Below are positions 17,749 through 27,800 of a DNA stretch of 64,000 nucleotides, piece by piece; position 1 is the stretch's first letter; each line of letters begins with the position of its first letter. Under the pieces are notes generated by a model. It made no database searches. It was given only the letters and a program-made list of their open reading frames with translations, and had not been told where the DNA came from. Source of the stretch: an uncultured Phycisphaerae bacterium. Its GTDB lineage: Bacteria; Planctomycetota; Phycisphaerae; UBA1845; PWPN01. Location of the stretch: NCBI GenBank assembly GCA_938005315.1, contig CALLOB010000053.1, forward strand, positions 1 to 64,000, in the 5' to 3' direction. The position numbers and the translations under genes are program-made.

Positions 17749-17940
17749 GACCCTTTCCTTCCAGGTCGCAGGGGCGGTGGTCAGGCACCATGCCTCTAAT
17801 CAGCGCCCCATTCGGTCCACCGGCTCTCCGCTCTCCGGGCGACCGTCATACGCCCACGGCCATGGCCAGCCGCAACATGGCCTGGCTGTCCCGGGAACGT
17901 CTCTCGCGGCGGTCTCCCCGATCCGGCAACCCTGGTGGTT

Positions 17941-17980
17941 CGATAAGAAAGGGACGTCCGGACGGAAGCCGAACGTCCCT
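17941..17980 (-). terminator. Rho-independent-like terminator downstream of PEP-CTERM gene
   Basis: On the minus strand AGGGACGTTCGG and CCGGACGTCCCT form a 12-bp stem with one G-T pair around a 7-nt loop, followed by TTCTTATC. The rest of the 17749-18102 gap shows nothing recognisable. Confidence 0.7.
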
Positions 17981-18102
17981 CTTGTGTTCCCGTCGAACCC
18001 GCCGATCGTCCATCCGCCGGTTTGCTCAGCCGCTCTGCCGGCTGAAAGCGGCCCGCTATTCCGACGGCCGGCCTTTCGGCGTTCAAGCCATGTCATCGCC
18101 GT

Positions 18103-18801
18103 TCAGCGACGACGACGGACCAGCGGCAGCCCCAGCATCAGCAGACCCATGGTCGCCGGCTCGGGGATGCAATAGCTCTCCAGATCGACATTGTCGATGC
18201 CGAGGAACGACCACATGGCATAGTGGGCGTAGAACTCGACCTCGACGCTGAGGAACTGCGGCTGCGCCGGCAGGGTGATTTCAATCTGCTCGTGAACCCA
18301 GTCCTGCGGCCCCGGATATTCGCTCTGCCCCGGGCTCCACTGCTCATACACCAGCTGGCGGACATATTCCGGCTCGCCCGGATACGGATAGCTGCCGTCC
18401 TCCATCCAGTCCAGGTAGACCCGCATGCCCACGTCGCGCCAGGTATCACCGCTCACGGCCTTGAGCAGCCGGTCGAACTGCAGCCCGATGACCGTCTGAG
18501 TGCCCAGCGGATCCCAGCCCGGGAACTGGCTCTGGTCCACGATCTGTCGGATCATGCCTATCGGGCCGCCCCAGTCGCCACCCCAGCTGACGACCACGCC
18601 GGCCCACTTGTTGCTGCCCGGGAGCCCCGGAACGCCCCAGTCGCCACTGTTGAAGATGTTCGCGGCACCCGTCTTCTGCCAGGGCGGGAACGTGCCGGTC
18701 TCGAAACCGCCGTTGCCCACCTCGTTGGGCAGCCCCAGAAGCCCGCCATACGCCGACCCGGTCACCAGGGCCAGCACCGCCACCATTGCAAACTTCCTCA
18801 T
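18103..18801 (-). CDS. PEP-CTERM sorting-signal protein
   Basis: The 232-residue exported protein starts at ATG 18801 with AGGAGG 7 nt upstream and has the signal peptide KFAMVAVLALVTGSAYG. The body is a beta-rich domain beginning NEVGNGGFETGTFPPWQKTG, typical of extracellular jelly-roll proteins. It ends in IPEPATMGLLMLGLPLVRRR plus one further Arg: a PEP motif, a hydrophobic stretch and a basic tail, which is the exosortase sorting signal. It is probably anchored or processed at the cell envelope by an exosortase, and none is encoded in this window. The function is unknown. Confidence 0.88.
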   Translation of the reverse strand: MRKFAMVAVLALVTGSAYGGLLGLPNEVGNGGFETGTFPPWQKTGAANIFNSGDWGVPGLPGSNKWAGVVVSWGGDWGGPIGMIRQIVDQSQFPGWDPLGTQTVIGLQFDRLLKAVSGDTWRDVGMRVYLDWMEDGSYPYPGEPEYVRQLVYEQWSPGQSEYPGPQDWVHEQIEITLPAQPQFLSVEVEFYAHYAMWSFLGIDNVDLESYCIPEPATMGLLMLGLPLVRRRR

Positions 18802-18976
18802 GTGCCACCTCCTCGCTGAAAAGGACCTCTTTGTTTGACCCATCGTCCCTCGCGCCCAAGCGGGTCACGCGCCCGCGCAAGCGCAACGGCCGCAACGATG
18901 TCACACGGAACTCGAACGCATCTCGCCCGCCGCTGCGACTTGTAACCTGCCCTTCAGAACCACACGTCCCGATGCG

Positions 18977-19013
18977 GGAAGGAAGCGGCAAACCTTGAAA
19001 TGATCTTCCTTCC
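18977..19013 (-). other. Perfect 9-bp inverted repeat in the leader of the PEP-CTERM gene
   Basis: GGAAGGAAG and CTTCCTTCC flank a 19-nt loop about 180 nt upstream of the PEP-CTERM start codon. The 18802-19415 region holds no gene. Besides this hairpin I see only a tentative promoter at 19070-19099. Confidence 0.4.
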
Positions 19014-19069
19014 TTATCTCCGTGGCAGCGTCCCAATCCTCCTCACGGCACTGCCATACACAGCCGATG

Positions 19070-19099
19070 ATATTAACGCGCGCCCCGCGATCCCTTCAA
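19070..19099 (-). promoter_or_regulatory. Tentative promoter of PEP-CTERM gene
   Basis: On the minus strand TTGAAG, an 18-bp spacer and TAATAT. It would give a leader of about 260 nt containing the inverted repeat at 18977-19013. Confidence 0.25.
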
Positions 19100-19415
19100 G
19101 ATTTTCTGGAGGTTTTTTCCCGACCTTTCAGATCCCTCTGGACGCACGCGTTTCCTGAAACCGAGTCAATCCGCCCGATAATCGCTAATCATGTCCCAGA
19201 ATGAACCCACGCGACCCGGATGCCGGGCGATCAGCCTTGCGTCCATCACACGCCCGCCGATCGCCGCCTCGCCAGACCCCCAACCGCTCCCGACCCTGCT
19301 TCCCGCCGGGCACCACGGCCCCTGGTCGGCCATCCCTCCTCGCTCACACGCACCGTCGCTTTTCCCTCAAGGCCCCTGACGGGAACCCGAATGCGGACCG
19401 GCGGGCAGCACTCCT

Positions 19416-20339
19416 TCAGTGGATGATGCCCTCCTCCGCGGCAGACTTTAGCCGGGTGATGGCCCCATACATCCCGCCCTCACTCCAGCTTCGCCCGCTG
19501 ATCCATTTTTTGCCCACGCGCCAGCACATGTCGCGGGCCTGCAGCATGGTTCCGGGGGCATAGACCTTGCCCGGAACGTATTCCGGCGGGGGGGGCATGC
19601 GCACCGGGCCGGCGTGCCCGTCCACGAAGCCGATGTTCCCGGCGCCCCACTCCGACCGCCCGCGATTGTGACGGTCGGCGACGACATCCTGGTTGCACCA
19701 GGCACTGTCCGGCTCGTTGAGCAGCCAGAACTGGGGGTGCTCCTCGATGATCATCGGGACACCCTCGAAGTTCTTGATCTTCTGCCGGTGATCGTTGCGG
19801 TTGTACCCGCCCACGGCCGGCGGGGGATTCAGCGGCAACGGGTAGTGAGCCGCGACCAGCTTGGAGGTTTCCGCGCCCGACAGCATGCCGTTGGCGGTGT
19901 AGCTATGCGGAAACGCGTTGTTGGCCCGGAATTCCTTGTCGGCCGGGCAGGTGTAGGCCTCGGTCATGCCGCCCATCTGTTTCTTGAAAATCGTGCCCCA
20001 CTCGGGCTGCTTGCCCTGGTTGCCCTCGGGGCCGTAGATCATCCGGCTTGTATCCCAGGTGCCGTCCGGACGCCGCACCGCGCCGTTGGACCCGCCCAGC
20101 CAGTCGGCGTTGAGGTCCCGCCGCGTGCCCGGCAGCTGGCCGCGGTTGTCCACGCTGTAGGCCAGGAAGGCCATCGCCAGCGTCCGAACGTTGCCCTGGC
20201 ACACGACGGTCTGGGCATTGGCCCGGGCCCGCGCCAACGAAGGCAGCAGGATCGACACCAGCAGCGCGATGATCGCCACCACGACCAGCACTTCAATCAG
20301 CGTGAAGCCCGCCAGCCTGTTGAGGCCTCGCCGGTTCAT
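19416..20339 (-). CDS. Pseudopilin-like protein with N-terminal methylation motif (H-X9-DG family)
   Basis: The 307-residue protein begins [20 protein letters not shown], the prepilin peptidase/N-methylation signal followed by one long hydrophobic helix ([20 protein letters not shown]). The body has the features of planctomycete pseudopilin-like proteins: [31 protein letters not shown] and a C-terminal [15 protein letters not shown] block that matches the H-X9-DG signature region. These proteins occur in many paralogues per planctomycete genome and probably form type II secretion-like or surface filaments. ATG 20339 follows AGGGGG; a well-formed promoter lies upstream. It is monocistronic as far as can be seen. 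Confidence 0.9.
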   Translation of the reverse strand: MNRRGLNRLAGFTLIEVLVVVAIIALLVSILLPSLARARANAQTVVCQGNVRTLAMAFLAYSVDNRGQLPGTRRDLNADWLGGSNGAVRRPDGTWDTSRMIYGPEGNQGKQPEWGTIFKKQMGGMTEAYTCPADKEFRANNAFPHSYTANGMLSGAETSKLVAAHYPLPLNPPPAVGGYNRNDHRQKIKNFEGVPMIIEEHPQFWLLNEPDSAWCNQDVVADRHNRGRSEWGAGNIGFVDGHAGPVRMPPPPEYVPGKVYAPGTMLQARDMCWRVGKKWISGRSWSEGGMYGAITRLKSAAEEGIIH

Positions 20340-20408
20340 GTTCGCCCCCTGCATGTCGAATGCTGTCGCGCGAAAGGGCCCACCGCGGGTGGGTTCTTCC
20401 ATTGAACC

Positions 20409-20437
20409 AGTTTAAGTCGGCCGCGGGGCCCTGTCAA
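20409..20437 (-). promoter_or_regulatory. Promoter of the 19416-20339 pseudopilin gene
   Basis: On the minus strand a perfect TTGACA, a 17-bp spacer and TAAACT, with a leader of about 60 nt. The rest of the 20340-20869 gap holds a terminator and no gene. Confidence 0.6.
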
Positions 20438-20710
20438 GGTCATTCCTCGCTTTTTGCGGGTCGGCCCGCCGTGCGCGGAGCCGCGTGCCCGCATGTCGCC
20501 TTGGTCTCGGGACCGGCGCCCGTTTGAAGTATCGGCAGAAACGGACCGCGAGTGTGCTCTCCCGGTCCGGCCTGGCCGGCCCTGAAAGAGCCATTCTGGT
20601 AAGAGGCGGCTGTCGAGTGAACCCGGCAAGCCCGGCCGGCTTGCTTGCCACGAGCCTGGATGTGCTGGAAGTGGCTTTCTTTTAAGGCTTTGCGAACACC
20701 GATGGGCCAA

Positions 20711-20760
20711 CAGAAAGCGGCACCGGCCGCAGGAGTCAGCTCCCGCAACCGGTGCCGCCT
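20711..20760 (-). terminator. Terminator of the beta-propeller dockerin-like gene
   Basis: GCGGCACCGG and CCGGTGCCGC form a perfect 10-bp stem, with an inner GGAG/CTCC pairing, then TTTCTG on the minus strand. It lies about 110 bp after the stop at 20870. Confidence 0.65.
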
Positions 20761-20869
20761 TCAGCGCCAGCAGGTCTCGCCGGGGCCCCATTGGAGGGGG
20801 GCCGCAGGCCAAACCATGCAGGGGGGTGTTTGCCCCATCCCGAGGTTCGGCCGAACCGGTATGCCGCGC

Positions 20870-23125
20870 TTACTCGCAGCCGGGAAGGACCGTGGTGGCC
20901 CCGGGCCCGGTGCCGCAAAGCACGAACTGGACCAGGTCGTTCTCCACGTCGATTTCATTGTCTCCGTTGCGGTCGAAGCACTGACAGGTCGGGTCCATCG
21001 GGTCATTGTTTCCCACCGTCAGGCAGCGCTGCACGGCCGCGAAGTCGTCGGAATCCACGTCTCCGTCGCCGTCGGCATCCGCCCAGGGGCTGTTCGGGCA
21101 CACCTGGAAGCTGTTGCGCACGTTGTCCAGGTGGAACGCCTTGAGCGCGCCCCAACCCGGCTCCTCATCGCCCACCACGTTCTGCAGCACGAACATCACC
21201 GTCAGCAGCGGCGGGCTGGACTGCCATACGTAGCCCTGGGGCACGCTGGCCGTGAAGGCCGCGTTGCGCACGATCCCGTCCGGATCCAGCGCCTGGGTGT
21301 TGGGGATCTGGGTCTCGGCGATCACCGCCCCGACCTTGTCGACGCCGTCCACCAGGCGGATGTAGCCGTAGCTGAGCTGCTGGAAGCTGGCGATGCGGGC
21401 ATCCACGTAGACCCGGTACGGCCTGGTCGAGACGTCCGGCGCCGCGATGGTCTGGTACACGATGATCTGGTCGTTGCTCGAGATGTTCGACATGATCGAG
21501 CCGTAGCGCAGGTCGGTCGCGCCCTTGGCCGTCCCGCCCGAGCAGGGATGCCAGACATTGCCGTCGCGCTTCAGATCCAGCTGGTTCTGCCAGCCGACGC
21601 GTTTGATGTCCCAGTGCCTGGGCCGGCTCTTGTTGCCGTTGGCGCCGGGGTTGTCGCAGATGTTGAGCGTCTCGCGGTCGGCGACCCAGCCTTCCTCGAA
21701 ACCGGTGTTCTGCAAGCCGGGGGCGTAGACCAGCACCACGTCGGGGAACCATCCGGCGATGGCGCAGCTGTCGGCCGGCACCACGCGGTACCGCCCGCAC
21801 TCCACGCCGGGAGCGGTCAGCGGGAAGTCCACCAGCACGTCATTGCCGTCCATGCGGAGGTTCTGGCCGGCGATGGTGTAGGTGCCGTCGGCCCCGATGC
21901 CGCCCCACTGGCGCATCTTGCGGAGGCTGGCGCCGGTCAGCGCCGCCAGGTTGTCCCCCTGGAGCCGGACGGTCATCGTCGTGCCCAGCAGGCCGTTGTT
22001 CTGGAGCACCTTGCGGATCAGCGTCGCGGGCCTGTCGCCGCACTTGAAGAGCATGTAACTCGGACCGTCCGGGCCCGGACTGGGGGCCGGCCCGCCGGTG
22101 ATGAACACGCCAAGGTTGGACTCATCGCTGCCGGCCACCGGGATGTTGTCCAGCACGTAATTGGCGATATAGAGATCCTGGTATCCGTCGTAGTTGCCGA
22201 CGGTTCCGGCAGTCCCGCGGTCCGGGCCCCAGGCCAGGCCGCGCGGGGAGGACAGGCCGGTGCCGAAAAAGCCCTCGTAGTAATTCGGGAAGCCGAAGAG
22301 GTTGATATGCTCCTGGCGGGAGAGAGCTCCGCTGAAGATGCCGACGATGTTGGAGCCGTCCATCGACACCAGCAGGTTGCCCAGCAGCAGCGTGTCGTAC
22401 CGCGAGGAGTCCTCGTAAAGCCGCTCGTAGATGAGGTCATTGGGCTTGCTTCCGCCGGGCAGCTGCCCGTAGACGTCGACGAACGCCCCGGCGGCCAGGG
22501 ATGGATTGGTCTGGCCGTTGTACCGCAGTATCTGCTCGCTGTTCCAGCTGCAGACCAGCAGCTCGGGATAGCCGTCCTGGGCCGGGCCGGGGGCTCCGCC
22601 GGTGTACTGGTCGTTGCCGAAGACCAGCCCGCGGGGGCCGCTCAGGCCGCCGCTGCCGGCGGTCACGAACGTGTCGATGAATGCCCCGGGCGAGGCCCCG
22701 CCGGGCCCCTGGTAACGCAGCACACGGTGATTCAGGTTGCTGCTGACGTACAGATTGCCGTCCGGGCCCCAGCACATGCCGTCCGGGCCGTCCAGGCCGC
22801 CGCTGCCGGCGGTGACGAAGTCGCCCAGGTAGGTGCCGGTGGCGCTGTACTTCTTGACGCTGTCGGTCCCGTAGCTGGCCACGTAGACGTTGCCGTCGGA
22901 ACCCAGCAGGATCGCCCGCGGACCGCTCAGGCCGCTGGTGTTGTCCGCGAAGACCCCGACGTAGGCTCCGGTGCCGGCGTCGAACTCCAGCACCTTGTGG
23001 GCGACCTGGCTGCTGATCAGCAGCTCCGCCGCGCCGGCCTGCCCGACGATGATCGCCGGCATCGCCGCCGAAGCCCACAAGGCCGCGGCCCGAACCGTCC
23101 TTTGCACTCTGGATGGAGCCGACAT
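20870..23125 (-). CDS. Secreted NHL/SMP-30-type beta-propeller protein with dockerin-like C-terminus
   Basis: The 751-residue protein starts at ATG 23125 with AAAGGAG 7-8 nt upstream; the much longer open frame upstream is non-coding. After the signal (AMPAIIVGQAGAAE) come NHL-type blades: VLEFDAGTGAYVGVF, GPRAILLGSDGNVYVASYGT, GPDGMCWGPDGNLYVSSNLN and GPRGLVFGNDQ. A beta-sandwich domain follows, with QGDNLAALTGASL, and then a jelly-roll-like domain. The end holds a dockerin-like pair (DADGDGDVDSDDFAAVQ and DRNGDNEIDVENDL) and a CGTGPG...CE tail. It is probably an extracellular binding or scaffold-type protein; no catalytic motif was seen. Confidence 0.85.
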   Translation of the reverse strand: MSAPSRVQRTVRAAALWASAAMPAIIVGQAGAAELLISSQVAHKVLEFDAGTGAYVGVFADNTSGLSGPRAILLGSDGNVYVASYGTDSVKKYSATGTYLGDFVTAGSGGLDGPDGMCWGPDGNLYVSSNLNHRVLRYQGPGGASPGAFIDTFVTAGSGGLSGPRGLVFGNDQYTGGAPGPAQDGYPELLVCSWNSEQILRYNGQTNPSLAAGAFVDVYGQLPGGSKPNDLIYERLYEDSSRYDTLLLGNLLVSMDGSNIVGIFSGALSRQEHINLFGFPNYYEGFFGTGLSSPRGLAWGPDRGTAGTVGNYDGYQDLYIANYVLDNIPVAGSDESNLGVFITGGPAPSPGPDGPSYMLFKCGDRPATLIRKVLQNNGLLGTTMTVRLQGDNLAALTGASLRKMRQWGGIGADGTYTIAGQNLRMDGNDVLVDFPLTAPGVECGRYRVVPADSCAIAGWFPDVVLVYAPGLQNTGFEEGWVADRETLNICDNPGANGNKSRPRHWDIKRVGWQNQLDLKRDGNVWHPCSGGTAKGATDLRYGSIMSNISSNDQIIVYQTIAAPDVSTRPYRVYVDARIASFQQLSYGYIRLVDGVDKVGAVIAETQIPNTQALDPDGIVRNAAFTASVPQGYVWQSSPPLLTVMFVLQNVVGDEEPGWGALKAFHLDNVRNSFQVCPNSPWADADGDGDVDSDDFAAVQRCLTVGNNDPMDPTCQCFDRNGDNEIDVENDLVQFVLCGTGPGATTVLPGCE

Positions 23126-23213
23126 GATCCACTCCTTTCTGCCGTGCGGCACAAGACGATATGCGCGACCCCGGACCGTGCCGGTGAAGGAAAGAACTCC
23201 CGGCGGCAGCACG

Positions 23214-23219
23214 ATTATA
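23214..23219 (-). promoter_or_regulatory. -10 box upstream of the beta-propeller gene
   Basis: A perfect TATAAT on the minus strand about 90 bp before the start codon at 23125; the -35 region is poor. The rest of the 23126-23482 gap shows nothing except the promoter of the divergent kinase gene. Confidence 0.35.
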
Positions 23220-23447
23220 TCGCCGTCCGGACCCCGGGAAGAGGTTTTTTCGGGTATCCGACGCCCTTTTAACCGGTTCACAGGCCCCTTCCGCCTCCGG
23301 CCGCGGCCCGGACCGCCTGCGGGGACCCGCAACGCCCGACCCCGGCGACCTGGGGCCTCAACATCCCTCAGCCCCGCGACGCGGCGGGTTCCGCAGGCCT
23401 CGACGGTCCGAGGCGGGCGAGTCGGACCGAGCCCGCCCGGGGCGTGG

Positions 23448-23476
23448 CTGGACGAGCCGTCGCAAGGGGCTATCCT
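23448..23476 (+). promoter_or_regulatory. Tentative promoter for a leaderless kinase mRNA
   Basis: TGGACG, a 16-17 bp spacer and TATCCT ending only 6 nt before ATG 23483. No Shine-Dalgarno precedes that ATG. Confidence 0.3.
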
Positions 23477-23482
23477 GTGGCC

Positions 23483-24301
23483 ATGTCCTGGGGCCGCGCC
23501 ACGGAGTACCCGCCGGGCTGGATGGAATCCGCCGAGGCGATCATCGGCCCCCACGATCTGGAGATCCACGGCCGGCAGGTGCGAGCCGAGATCGACCGGC
23601 CGCAGCTGCACGGGGTTTTTCTGCCGCTTCTGGCCGAGATGTTGAGGCGGCAGCAGACCCTCGGCCGCCGCATCACGGCCGGTCTGGCCGGCATTCCCGG
23701 CGGCGGCAAGTCCACGTTCGCCGCACTCCTGCAGGTCGTCGGGCAGGCCGTGCTGCCGCCCGGCTTTCTGGCGGTCTTCGGACTGGACGGCTGGCACTAC
23801 CCCAACGCCGTGCTCGACCGGCGAACGACGCTGGACGTCCGTGGACAACCGGTTCCTCTGCGGACCCGCAAGGGCGGGCCGGAATCATTCGACGCGGACG
23901 CCGTGGTGGAAACCCTGGACGTGCTGCGGGCCGGCGGCGAGCTCCTGCTGCCGGTCTACGACCGCCGGATCCACGACCCGCGGCCTGGAGCCCTGCGGGT
24001 GGATGCCCGGGCCGGCATCCTGCTGATCGAGGGCAACTACCTGCTGGTCGACCGTGAGCCGTGGCGGCGGATCGGCGATCGGCTGGATCTGCGGCTTTTC
24101 CTGACGTGCGACCCGCAAACCGCCCGGCAACGGGTCATCGATCGGCACATCCGGGGCGGCTGCAGCCCCGCCGAGGCCGAGGAGAAATACCGGACCAACG
24201 ACGCCCCGAACACCCGCCTGGTGCTGGATTCGGTCGCCCGGGCCGAGCTGGTCGTGCAACCGGATGGCCCCCGGTTGTGCCGGGCACTTGACGGGGGCTG
24301 A
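23483..24301 (+). CDS. YggC-like P-loop sugar/nucleoside kinase (PRK/uridine kinase superfamily)
   Basis: The 272-residue protein resembles E. coli YggC along its length. It has a P-loop (GIPGGGKSTFAALL), then FGLDGWHYPNAVLD in the position of YggC's PMDGFHH, then KGGPESFDADAVVETL. A catalytic segment LPVYDRRIHDPRPGAL, Walker-B-like ILLIEGNYLLVDREPW and lid RHIRGGCSPAEAEEKY followed by NDAPNTRLVL complete the match. Members are ATP-dependent kinases with unassigned small-molecule substrates, by analogy to pantothenate, uridine and fructose kinases. A promoter-like element ends 6 nt before ATG 23483. A later ATG at 23522 is possible. It is not obviously in an operon. Confidence 0.82.
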   Translation: MSWGRATEYPPGWMESAEAIIGPHDLEIHGRQVRAEIDRPQLHGVFLPLLAEMLRRQQTLGRRITAGLAGIPGGGKSTFAALLQVVGQAVLPPGFLAVFGLDGWHYPNAVLDRRTTLDVRGQPVPLRTRKGGPESFDADAVVETLDVLRAGGELLLPVYDRRIHDPRPGALRVDARAGILLIEGNYLLVDREPWRRIGDRLDLRLFLTCDPQTARQRVIDRHIRGGCSPAEAEEKYRTNDAPNTRLVLDSVARAELVVQPDGPRLCRALDGG

Positions 24302-24382
24302 ACACCGGCGTAAACGGGCCGATACGGATGACCGCGGCGGCCCGTGAGCCGAGGCGGAACTCGACCGTACGAGGAGCATGCC

Positions 24383-24691
24383 ATGTCGGAAAGAACAAAG
24401 GCGGCGGTGATGGCAACAGTGCTGGCGGCCATCGTGGTGGCGACGGGCTTCAACACCGGCGCGGCCCAGACGGCCGGCCAGCCGACAAAGATGCCGACGC
24501 TCGTCCTGGAGGGCAACTTCCGCGTGAAGAGCGCATGCCTCTTTTCGGACAAGACCCCCAAGGCGATCACCGAGGAGCAGGTCCAGAGGATCGAGTTCCA
24601 CCCCGAATACATCGTGCTGATCAAGCAGACCGGCGACGGGCGGGTCGTGCCCGTGCACACCATCAGGGAATTCACCTGGGAGCCGTCCTGA
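24383..24691 (+). CDS. Small exported hypothetical protein
   Basis: The 102-residue protein begins at ATG 24383, 6 nt after GAGGAG. It has a signal peptide (KAAVMATVLAAIVVATGFNT, then GAAQ) and a mature part of about 70 residues: LVLEGNFRVKSACLFSDKTP, then IEFHPEYIVLIKQTG and VVPVHTIREFTWEPS. I recognise no family. The pattern suggests a small beta-rich periplasmic domain. It lies 82 nt after the kinase gene and 156 nt before the rhamnosidase gene, all in one direction, but no shared function is evident. Confidence 0.7.
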   Translation: MSERTKAAVMATVLAAIVVATGFNTGAAQTAGQPTKMPTLVLEGNFRVKSACLFSDKTPKAITEEQVQRIEFHPEYIVLIKQTGDGRVVPVHTIREFTWEPS

Positions 24692-24847
24692 ACCCTGTCG
24701 CCCGATCGCGCGACCGGTCAGACGGTATTCGCCAGGCGCTCTTCGCGGGTGCCTGACGTGTCCGAACGTCGCCTCGCGGGCCGGCGGGGTCGTCATGCCC
24801 GCAAGACGGCATATTTCAGGAGAACTCAGTGCCGTGGAGGATGTCTT

Positions 24848-27800
24848 ATGAAGCGTTTCTCTCGCCGGATGCCGGCCGTCCGTGAATGGCTCGTTCTGGT
24901 GACCGCCTCGACCCTGGCCGGCTGCGCCGGCGTGCCCGGCCAAGGCATCATCGTCCGGGAGCTGCGCTGCGAGTACACCGTCAACCCCGAGGGCATCGAT
25001 GAAACCTCCCCGCGGCTGACGTGGATCATGGATTCGGCCGAGCGCGGGCAGCGTCAGACCGCCTATCGCGTGCTGGTGGCCTCCAGCCCGCAACTGCTGG
25101 CCGCGGACACCGGCGACCTGTGGGACTCCGGCAGGGTGGCGTCCGACCGGTCGCACCTGGTCGAGTACGCTGGCAAGCCGCTGGAGTCCTACGCCCGCTG
25201 CCACTGGAAGGTGCGGGCGTGGGACCGCGACGGCCGGCCCTCCCCCTGGAGCCGCCCGGCGACCTGGAGCATGGGGCTGCTGAACCCGGAGGACTGGAAG
25301 GGCGTCTGGATCGGCCTGGACGAGCCTGAACGAGCCGTCAGCGAGGAATCCCGGATGCTGCTGGAGGAGCTGAAGCACTGCCGGTGGATCTGGAGTCCGG
25401 ACGCCGACGGCGCCTCGGCCGCTCCGGCGGGCGACCGGTTCTTCCGACGGGAGGTCGTCGTGCCTCCGGGCACGAAGGTCCGCAGGGCCCTCATCGTGAT
25501 CGCCGGGGACAATACCAGCCATATCCTGCTCAACGGCAAGAGCGTCGGACTCTGGAGCAACTTCAACCAGGCCACGCAGATCGATGTGACCAGTGCGATT
25601 CTGGAGGGCGTCAACCACCTGGCGGTGCACGTCAACAACGCCGGGCAGGAGCCCAACCCCGCCGGGCTGATCGGCTTCTTGCGGATCGATCCGGAATCGG
25701 GCGAGCCGATCGTGGTCCGCACCGACGGGGCGTTCAAGGTGCTCGAGAAGGCCGTGGACGCCTGGGAACAGCCGGCCACGGACACTTCCGACTGGCCCGC
25801 AGCGCGGGAACTGGGCGAGTACGGCATGGCTCCCTGGGGGCAGGTGACGCTGGCGCCTTCGGAGGATCGCGCCCTGCCGGCCAGGCATCTGCGCAAGGAG
25901 TTCGACGTCCCCGTACCGGTGCGGCGGGCCACGGCGGTGATCTGCGGCCTGGGCTACTATGAGCTGTATCTGAATGGCCGCAAGGTCGGCGACCACGTCC
26001 TGGACCCGAACTACACGCACTACAGCCGCCGGGCCTTCTACGTCACTTACGATGTGACCGGACAACTGAGGACCGGCCGCAACGCCGTGGGCGTCTGGCT
26101 GGGCAACAGCCGCTACTACGCCCCGCGGAGCAGTGTTCCGACGGGCACGACCGACTACGGCTTCCCCAAGGTCAGGATGCAGATCCGCATCGATCACACC
26201 GACGGCACGTCCTCCATGCTGGTCAGCGACGAGAGCTGGAAGCTCACGACCGACGGGCCGATCCGCGAGAACAACGACTACGACGGGGAGGTGTACGACG
26301 CCCGGATGGAGCTGGACGGCTGGAGCGAGCCGGGCTACGACGATTCGGCCTGGCAGCCCGCCCGGCTCGTCGATCCCCCGGGCGGGGAGCTCCGCGCTCA
26401 GATGGCCCCGCCGATCCGGGTGACCGAAACGCTCAAGCCCGTGACGATGACGGAGCCGGAGCCGGGCACGTACATCTACGATCTCGGGCAGAACATCGTC
26501 GGCTGGGCCCGCCTCACGGTCTCCGGGCCGGCCGGCACGAGAGTCCAGCTGCGCTTCGCGGAGGCCCTGGACGACAAAGGCCGCCTGTACACCGCCAATC
26601 TGCGTTCAGCCCGCTGCACGGACGTGTACATCCTCAAGGGCAAGGGCGTGGAGGTTTATGAGCCCCGCTTCACCTACCACGGCTTTCAGTACATCGAGCT
26701 GACCGGTTATCCCGGTCGGCCGACGCTGGAGACGGTGGAAGCCAGGGCGGTGCACTCGGACGTGGAATCGATGGGTTCCTTCGCCTGCTCGAACCCGCTG
26801 ATCAACCGCATCTTCCGGAACGTCACCTGGGGCATCCGGGGCAACCTCCGCAGCATCCCCACCGACTGCCCGCAGCGCGACGAGCGCCAGGGGTGGTTGG
26901 GCGACATCGCCAACCAGTCCAGGGCCGAAAGCTACGAATTCAACATGGCCACGTTCTTCACCAAGTGGTTGACCGACATCCGCGACGCCCAGGAGGACAG
27001 CGGGAGCATCCCCGACGTGGCGCCGCCGTTCTGGAGGATCTACTCCGACAACGTCACCTGGCCGGCCTCCTTCGTGATCATCCCGGGCTGGTTCCTCGAC
27101 CATTACGGCGACACCCGGCTGGTGGCTGCCAATTATCCGGCGATCTGCCGCTGGCTGGAGCACATGAAGGGCTACATGAAGGACGATCTCATGCCTCGCG
27201 ACCAGTATGGCGACTGGTGCGTGCCGCCGGAGTCGCCGGAACTGATCCACAGCCGGGATCAGGCCCGAAGGACCGACGGCGAACTGCTGGGCAGCGCGTA
27301 CTTCTACCACTGTCTGCGGCTGGCGGCCCGGTTCGCCGAAGTCCTGGGCAAGCCCGATGAGGCCGAGGCCCACAAGGCTCTGGCCGAGCGGGTCAGGACG
27401 GCCTTCAACCGCAAGTTCCTGGACGCCGCCGCCGGCCGCTACTCCAACGGCACGCAGACCTCCTGCGTGCTGCCGCTGTACTTCGGCCTGGTGCCCGACG
27501 AGCACCGGCAGGCGGTCTTCAACACGCTGGTGCGCAGCATCATGGAGGACAACCGCGGGCATCTGGCCACCGGCCTGATCGGCGGGCAGTGGCTGATGCG
27601 GACGCTCACCGCCGGCGGCCGGCCGGACGTGGCCTTCACCATCGCCACCCAGACCGCCTACCCCAGCTGGGGCTACATGGTCGACAAGGGGGCCACGACC
27701 ATCTGGGAACTGTGGAACGGCGACACCGCCGATCCGGCGATGAACTCGCGCAATCACCTGATGCTGGTCGGCGATCTGACGCTGTGGCTGTGGGAGTCGG

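Noticed and set aside
18785..18806. TGGCAC...TTTGCA on the minus strand as a possible sigma-54 promoter
   Set aside because: The spacing between the elements is 10 bp and not the 5 bp needed, and it spans the start codon of the PEP-CTERM gene.
20336..20812. A 158-codon open frame in the gap upstream of the pseudopilin gene
   Set aside because: It covers the promoter and terminator and has low-complexity composition with no ribosome binding site or motif.
23845..26197. A 770-codon open frame opposite the kinase and rhamnosidase genes
   Set aside because: Antisense shadow with repetitive Arg/Gly/Pro-type composition; no domain recognised.
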